This document shows positions 57,511 through 64,000 of a stretch of 64,000 nt of DNA, piece by piece. How positions within the stretch are numbered: position 1 is the stretch's first letter; each line of letters starts with the position of its first letter. The stretch comes from Berberis thunbergii (taxonomy: Eukaryota > Streptophyta > Magnoliopsida > Ranunculales > Berberidaceae), in contig QNQO01000642.1 of NCBI GenBank assembly GCA_003290165.1, positions 372,001 to 436,000 on the forward strand, in the 5' to 3' direction. The position numbers were made by a program, and so were the translations under genes. The notes under the pieces were generated by a model, which did no database searches, had not been told where the DNA came from, and saw only the letters and a list, made by a program, of their open reading frames with translations.

Positions 57511-58810
57511 ATAAAGAGAGGGATTGGTGATGTTTCAAGAGAGATAGTAAGGGGTTGTCAAGGTCAACGGAAGGGAGAAAAAAACACGTGGTCATGGAAG
57601 GGGAGTATTGGTGGAGATGGTTGGGTTTATTTTTTTCAACTGCTGCTAGATGTACCTCGCGATGTTCAAATTTAATAACTTTTCTCTACGCCATCAAATA
57701 GTCATATATAGATGCATGTATGTTTTCATACAAGAAATTCATGAGTATTTCTGTTTTTAAAACTAGGCGTGGACGCGCTTTACATGTGCGGATATTCAAT
57801 ATTTTATTTTATTTTATTATAACAATTAAATAATAAGCAAAAATTATTATTGAATTTCTAACAAAAATAATTATATATAATTTTAAGGTCCTATGTATAG
57901 TTATAAATAAATAAGGTACTTCAAATAATTTACTTTAGGGGTAATTAGCATTTGAGAATGGCTCGTTTTGATTGTAAAAATGTAAATATAGAGGGCAAAA
58001 TGGGAAATTCAAAAGTTATATCTAAGGGCCTTTTTGTAATTTATAGATAATTGGAGGGCTTCAAATAAATTATCTTAGGAGCTTATGTATAATTAATGAA
58101 TGTTTATATAGGTTAGTTTTGAACGTAAATAGTTTAAAAATGGAGGGTAAAATGGTAAAAGTATTTATAGTGTTTTCATTTGAATGACATAAATACCCCC
58201 ATCACTTTTTACCCCCTTTTAATTTTTCTTGTAAAATCCATAGAGCTAGGAAGGCAAGATTTGATATAAATATCAAGGTTAGATACATATTTACTGTTTC
58301 CCCACTGTTCATTTGGAAGAATTGACATTATACTGATGAGATATATGAATGATTTGGCGGGTCAACCTGCTTGACTACTTAAGGAACTATACTAGCATTA
58401 CAATTTTTTGGGTACTATTTAGTAAATTAATAAAAAATGTTATTTAAAATTTTCTCCCAGTATTATGACAAGTTTAGCTTTTAGACTCCAAACTTGTCAA
58501 AACTTTATTTTAGACCACAATTTTCATAATGTTTGTTGAAATGCCCATTCTACCTTTTATTTATTGGTAGAAGATTTGACATTAATTACCTCCTCAAACT
58601 TATACAGTTAGATGTATCCCATCATTGCAATTTGTTTGGCTTTCACGAGGTTGTTTTAGTGGGTATTTCAAATTTGCACAAGATTAAGTAGAGTACATTA
58701 ACTTTCACAAGAATGACATAACTATCATTTAAAAGAAATACAAGGAAATTGGGGTCTAAAGTAAATTTGACAAGTTTGGATCTAAAAGCAAAATTGGTCT
58801 TAATAATGGG
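57511..58810. other. AT-rich intergenic, no gene seen
   Basis: Contains diverged repeats around GGGTAATTAGCATTTGAG / GGAGCTTATGTATAATTAATG and TATAGAGGGCAAAATGGG / AATGGAGGGTAAAATGG, about 170 bp apart. Confidence 0.5.
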
Positions 58811-59216
58811 TAGGGCTGCAAATTGAACGGGTTGGGCAGGTACCACACTAGCCCAAGCCCTACCCAAGGTAGTATACATCTGCCCATACCCTTGCTCGTG
58901 CCCACTTGGGTATGGAAAATCTTGCCCAAAACCAAGACCATGTAAACTTTTTAAATCCATGACCGTCTTGGGTAGTTTGGATAATTTGGGCAATTCATAT
59001 TGATCGGGTTTTACACATAATATATATTCATTATGTAATTTGTTATGTTTTTTCATGTATTTTTGGTAACAAAATAAACTAAAAGTATTGATAGCATTAC
59101 TTTGTTATGTTTTTCTATTTGTTTATGACATAGTTATCAATTTGGGTTGCACACAAAAGTTTTTTCTGCAAAATTTGTACATAATATGATTTTGTAATAA
59201 CATGATTTGGTCAAAT

Positions 59217-59240
59217 ATGTATGTATGTATGTATGTATAT
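59217..59240. repeat. (GTAT)n microsatellite
   Basis: About five GTAT units. Confidence 0.9.
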
Positions 59241-59754
59241 ATAACCTGATGTCGCATACGTTTGAGTGTAATACTATATAACATAAAAAAAAATTTTAAC
59301 TAAAAATTCGGCACATATGTGATAATTTCTAACATATATTACGAAAATAATAATACTATGTTAATTCATGGTTCAAACATTAAAAATAAACCTAACTATT
59401 TAAAACATGGAACTAAAAGATTAGTCACATAAAACATAATGTAAATAAAACTTTAAGAAAAAACCAAGTAGAAACCTAATTATTTATGAAAAGAAGTAAT
59501 CGCGAAGACATCATCAGCCCAAGAATTTTCTCTAAACTCATTTTAAGTGTTCCATCTTTTGCATATTCATCACGACCATCATCAATATATCATGGAAGTT
59601 CACCAAGCTCATCTAGATAGTTCTTTCCATGATTTTGTTTAACATTTTCTTAATGAGCCATTACCTAAATATTCATCCTTATGTACGCTAAATCTTCTAA
59701 CATAGTAACTCAATATTATTTACTATTTATTTGTGTGTTGCTTCAAATACGCTC

Positions 59755-60525
59755 TATTGGGTTATTGATGTTGCCTTGACTAATCCAACATCTCGAGAGG
59801 TGGAGTTGTCATAAAGGAGTATAAAAAGGCGGTTCACTCCCCAATAGTAATGAGGCAATTTGGATAAAACCCTACACCACGAATCCTCAAGATGGGAGCT
59901 CAGAGTCATGGTATTTAATTTGGGATAATATCGTTGTATGTATAGTGGGTCCAAGGCACGCACATGCATAGCATGGTGGATGCACATCATTCAAGGGTAG
60001 TGGACGCATGGGAATGAGTCAGGCGAAGCATCGCAAATGCGCAGTCATCTAGGTGAATGATTCAAGGACAGACTCGGATACTTGCCAAGGGGTTCTCTAC
60101 AAGTCAGTACGATGTCGTGTTAGTGTGGTGGTTGCGACTAGGAAGAGCTAACAACGTCGACAAAAATCAAATTTGTACACCGAGTGCTACTCTGCAAGGT
60201 CGTGGTTACGCAAGGCGCTTGAAGAAGATGCGTACTTCAAGATACTGCGGGTCAGGTGGAGTGTAGGACATGTGACATTTTATTTTAAAAGTGGAGATTG
60301 TTGGGTTATTAGTGTTGGCTTAAATAATCTCACATCTAAAAGGGGAGTTGTCATAAAGGAATATAAAGAGATAGTCTACTCCTTAATAGAAACAAGACCT
60401 TTTGGATAAAACTTCTAACCCGTTGACCCAAGATGGAGGCTCAGTGCTACGAGTGTTTAAGTTGGGGACATAATATCATTGCTTTGTATAATAGACTTAG
60501 ATACGTGTAAACGCAGCGAGCCGAC
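59755..60525 (+). mobile_element. TRIM-like LTR pair
   Basis: Direct repeats start at 59755 (TATTGGGTTATTGATG) and 60299 (TGTTGGGTTATTAGTG). Each contains GGAGTTGTCATAAAGGA(G/A)TATAAA, a likely TATA region, and AAGATGG(G/A)(A/G)GCTCAG. The spacing is 544 bp, so LTRs of about 220 bp enclose a short interior. AAAAGTGGAGAT before the second copy could be a polypurine tract. No coding region, and no TSD was confirmed. Confidence 0.5.
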
Positions 60526-60914
60526 ACTATCCAAAATTTCTTTCCTAAGTCAACAAGTTATATCTTTGACTCAAATGGTTTTTAGGGAAAAAGGAATAAA
60601 ATCACTACTCCTCTATCATAATTTTTCTACAAATAACACACTATATAAAAACATGGTGAGTAAAAACTGTTTATAAATAAAGTATTATACAAAATTCATT
60701 AGACATTTGGGTTTTATACACTATTTTGATATAGATAGTAATGCCCTTATACAAAAAAACAATTTATGTATTAAAGGTGTATAATACGCAAATTCGATAA
60801 CTATGGTTTATGGTAAAAAATCTTGGGGGAAAAAATCATTTTTAGAACATAATTATGCATTTTCAAGTTTATTTTAATGGTCTTAACATTTTTACTGTAC
60901 ATTCTTATCTCTAA

Positions 60915-61444
60915 TAGGGGTGGGCAAAAACCGATTTAAATTCGGTTAACCGACCGAACCGAAATATGAGTAGAGATAAAATAATTTAAACCGAACCGAA
61001 CCGATTATAAACGGTTCAAAATCGGTTTGCGGTTTTGAACCGACCGATTTATAACCGAACCGACCGATTAATTAAATATATATAAATAACTAAATAAAAA
61101 GTAGGTGTCAATACTTGATTAGTGTCACAAATGCATTGCAATACACCCTGTTGCACTAAATCACCCCATTCTCTCAAAGTTTTCAATTTTGGGCTAAAAA
61201 TTGAGTCTATAAAAAATTGGACCTGTAAAAAAATTGGATATGTTTTAATGAAAGTCTTTCAAATGCTTGAGCCTGAAATTTCGGTCCAACCGAACCGAAC
61301 CGATCCGAAATTCGGTTCAACCGAATTCATCGGTTTAAAAATACAAAATTCGGTTTCGGTTTGGGTTTTGGACAAACCGAATTAAATCGGTTCGAAATCG
61401 GTTTGGGGCTCAAAACCGAACCGAACCGACATTGCCCACCCCTA
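60915..61444. mobile_element. hAT-type MITE, 530 bp, with AACCG-rich subtermini
   Basis: Ends TAGGGGTGGGCAA and TTGCCCACCCCTA are perfect inverted repeats. A perfect 8-bp TSD ATCTCTAA lies at 60907-60914 and 61445-61452. Subterminal DNA is packed with GGTTCGGT/ACCGAACC units. No coding capacity. Confidence 0.88.
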
Positions 61445-62938
61445 ATCTCTAATATCCTTATGATTGTTCATCTATTCTGGTTAACAAAAATGGAGAAAAT
61501 AATCATTAAGTTAAATCTTACCTATTGAACTTTAATTTATTCTATTGAATGGAATATTACTATTAAACTTATTTTGTTTTACTTTTAGGCTAGAATTATT
61601 TAAGTTATACATTTTATATGTCCTATGAAATTTTTATTATCTATATATTTGATAAAAAAAAAATGATTGAATTTAATTTTACCTATTTTTGCTTATTTTA
61701 TTTTATTGTAGTGGGTTATATAGACATTTTTAGCTTATCAGTATTAAAAAGCTCATGGATTTCAGTATCACTAGGTACCCAAGGTCCTTATTCAAGTATT
61801 GCCCAAATTTGAATAAGGTATTGGTTTATAAACTCAAGTATTGCCCATTACCCATGGAACTAATCTCGATCCTCATGTCGGGCTTGCCCAATTGGGCTTG
61901 GGTATACCTGCCCAACTTGCAGCCCTAATATTGATGATGCAAAAGTTAAATGGCCCCAAGAAAAAAAGTTGTGAGTACTAAAAGGTAAATAAACCAAATT
62001 CTTATTCTAGGCAGGGCTCCAAGGGGAAGTTGGGCGGGTTGAAAGCATTATCAGGTCCGGTTTAGAATTTGCTAGTTGGTAGGCAGGCAACGAGGAGAGG
62101 ACTAGCACCCAAAGGCCTAGGTGGGGGACTAATAAGGGTGTTAATCAATTTGATCGGTTTAAAATTTGGACAAAATCAAACCGAACTAGGGATTCGGTTT
62201 TCAGTTTAGTTGTTATATTTTTCAAACGAAAAACCGAATCGAACCGATCGATTCGGTCTGGTTTTGATTGTTTTCGATTTTTCATTTTTTCATCACAATC
62301 TGTAGAGAAGCAGGCTATCCCGAGAAGAAATAACTCAAAAAAGAGATGACCGATCCAATGAGGACTACTTTGATTAAATCACAAGCCAAAACTAAAGCTA
62401 CGCAGTAGAATCCAAAAATCAAACTATATAGCACATGAGATATGGGACTCTATATAACTTCCAAATACAAACAATATTAGTACTTTTTTTTTTTTGAAAG
62501 GCAACATCAGTACTACTTTCCCTTGATAAAAAAATAGATAGATGATAACAATGAACAAGAATAAATTAATCGAATAAACTAGCAAGACAACACCCCCGGT
62601 CTCATGCTACCCCTTCTTTCCCCTTTCTCCATCTCTACCACCACCACTGTTCCCATCCCTTCCCCTTCATCTATTTGTCGGAACTCATCCACCATCATCA
62701 CTGACCCTGCGTCACTCTAATTTCACTTTGCCATCCCCACAAGCCACCCCCACCTCCACCTCATCCACCACATTTTCTCACGACCCAGATCTAAAAAGAG
62801 AGAATGAAGAAGGGGAGAAACAAATTTTTGGAGTGGTGCTGTTTGGTTTGAATGTTTGGGAGACTTGGAGAAAGATAAGCTTGGGGTGGGTGGAAATTAA
62901 AAAAAGATAAATAATAGGTTGGAGTGGGACTATCATAT

Positions 62939-63133
62939 GGGAAATTCTAAATGTCGAGGGAAAGAGCGAGGAAACCAGCGAGGTAAACGAGGTGGCGGGG
63001 GGTGAACCGTTCACCCCCCTCGAGATGTTTTCCGCGCGCGCATCTCGAGGGGGGTGAACGGTTCACCCCCCCCCCGCCACCTCGTTTACCTCGCTGGTTT
63101 CCTCGCCCTTTCCCTCGACACATAGAATCACTC
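62939..63133. mobile_element. MULE-type MITE, 195 bp, near-perfect palindrome
   Basis: Left end GGGAAATTCTAAATGTCGAGG and right end (reverse complement) GGAGTGATTCTATGTGTCGAG. Almost the entire element is a GC-rich palindrome (GGGGTGAACCGTTCACCCC occurs in both arms) with CTCGAGATG near the centre. A perfect 9-bp TSD CTATCATAT lies at 62930-62938 and 63134-63142. Confidence 0.9.
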
Positions 63134-63237
63134 CTATCATATTGACTGTGGGAATTAAATAGGAGTCTTGAGGAAAGAAAAGTTTTGGGTGGTTGGGATA
63201 AAAAAGGTAAGAGTAGTCGGTTGGAACGAGTGGGAAT

Positions 63238-63240
63238 TAA

Positions 63241-63275
<35 letters not shown>
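63238..63275. repeat. (ATA)n microsatellite
   Basis: Twelve or so ATA/AAT units. Confidence 0.95.
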
Positions 63276-63277
<2 letters not shown>

Positions 63278-63743
63278 GCCTTTGGTTCGGTTTGATTTTT
63301 CTGGTGTATGAAAAATAGAAATCGAAACCGAAACCGAACAATTTAACTCGGTTCGATTCGGTTTATTCAAATTATTTTTGATTTGATTCGGCCAATTCGG
63401 TTGGTTTTCAGGAAACAATTAACACTTAGGCAATTTAAAACTTTTTTTTTTCTAAATTATAGTTTATAAAAATTAAGCATAATAACATGTAAATTACTTC
63501 TAATTCAATGGCAAGATACATATGCAAAATATACTAAAAAAATAGTCTTAATATTTTATTTTTTTTCGAACTAGAAATAAAAAAATTCAAAAACCCTCCC
63601 AAGCTAGCTACGAGGATTTTTAGAACACTGGTATTATTCAAACAAATCGGATTTAGAAAGTTAATTTCCACAACCCAACTCAATTTCTTTCCTGAATAAG
63701 TTGACCACGACAGAGCCTAAGCCAATCTAATCTAGGTATTACC

Positions 63744-64000
63744 TAGGGGTGGGCAATGTCGGTTCGGTTCGGTTTTGAGCCCTGAACCTATTTTGAACCT
63801 ATTTCATTCGGTTTGCCCAATTTTTTGATAGACCCAATTTTTAGTCCAAAATTAAAAACTGAGAGAGAAGGGAGTGATTTAGTGCAAGTGCAGTTGTTGC
63901 ACTAATCAGGAATTGACACCTACTTGTTATTTAGTTATTTATAAATATATATAATTAATCGATCGGTTCGGTTATTATTTAGTTGGTTCAAAATGTAAAC
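63744..64000. mobile_element. Second copy of the AACCG-rich hAT MITE, window-truncated
   Basis: TAGGGGTGGGCAATGTCGGT followed by TCGGTTCGGTTTTGAGCCC is the reverse complement of the right end of 60915-61444, and similarity continues to the window edge (AGTGCAA...TTGCACTAA, AATTGACACCTACTT). The two copies are in opposite orientation. Confidence 0.8.

Larger units (their letters stand above)
58811..61927. mobile_element. hAT-like element with TAGGGCTGCAA ends, containing nested insertions
   Basis: Left end TAGGGCTGCAAATTG followed by GGGTTGGGCAGGTAC. The right end in reverse complement is TAGGGCTGCAAGTTGGGCAGG. The inverted repeats are imperfect but extend over 25 bases or more. A TSD was not established (flanks ATAATGGG and ATATTGAT share five of eight bases). 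No transposase was found. Confidence 0.55.
62138..63427. mobile_element. Possible non-autonomous element with GTGTTAAT inverted ends
   Basis: Left GGGTGTTAATCAATTTGATC and right (reverse complement) AAGTGTTAATTGTTTCC share short inverted ends. Both subterminal regions carry ACCGAA/TTCGGT repeats like those in the 60915 MITE. No clear TSD. Contains the MITE at 62939 and the ATA repeat. Confidence 0.4.

Noticed and set aside
58643..59056. 137-residue minus-strand frame at the TAGGGCTGCAA element edge
   Set aside because: Reads through the inverted terminal repeat (QVGTSKGMG.. type composition) with no known family.
62728..63014. Open frames around the 62939 MITE
   Set aside because: They cross the transposon boundary and consist of low-complexity Ser/Thr/Pro sequence.

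Overview
This window looks like gene-poor, AT-rich intergenic DNA from a flowering plant, most likely a eudicot. The evidence is plant-type Copia, Athila-like and TAT/Ogre-like LTR elements, nested hAT and Mutator-like (MULE) elements with their MITEs, a tRNA-like SINE, and plant gene fragments with GT-AG introns (a YTH/ECT m6A reader and a cysteine-synthase-like enzyme). Only one host gene looks intact: an NDR1/HIN1-like (LEA_2) membrane protein on the minus strand at 18981-20006. All boundaries come from reading the sequence by eye; target-site duplications (TSDs) were checked base by base.

Layout. 1-2945: 5' half of a decayed Copia element (minus). 2957-3937: LINE 3' end. 7869-8008: SINE with 12-bp TSDs. 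About 8050-9300: LINE RNase H remnant split by a 1.1-kb hAT element (8118-9231, 8-bp TSD). 9762-17524: TAT/Ogre-like element (TSD CAATC) with gag and protease, no reverse transcriptase or integrase, two tandem arrays and an antisense ORF. 17820-18300: LTR-like remnant. 18440-22422: three MULE MITEs around the NHL gene. 22536-27203: Copia element lacking most of gag (TSD GGTTA).

27599-39991: the most unusual repeat, LTR-int-LTR-int-LTR with 3.8-4.0-kb LTRs and about 323-bp internal regions. Each LTR carries a mosaic of fragments: cyclic phosphodiesterase N-terminus, LINE reverse transcriptase, intron-free aspartokinase and a short EF-1-alpha-like piece. The whole array shares one 5-bp TSD and sits inside the first bases of a MULE MITE, so it is one insertion.

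42696-48484: a 5.8-kb Pack-MULE with a perfect 9-bp TSD. Its long arms are an inverted duplication of the 5' exons of a YTH/ECT-type gene, and its loop holds a cysteine-synthase-like fragment. A transcript through it would fold into a long hairpin. 48765-57502: an 8.7-kb hAT element (8-bp TSD) with a broken transposase and a nested Athila-like element. 58811-64000: nested small hAT-like elements, a TRIM-like LTR pair, another MULE MITE and a partial hAT MITE copy cut by the window end.

No operon-like or pathway relationship exists among these sequences. The main story is repeated insertion, nesting and capture of host gene fragments by two routes: DNA-level with introns kept (Pack-MULE) and apparently RNA-level without introns (LTR array).
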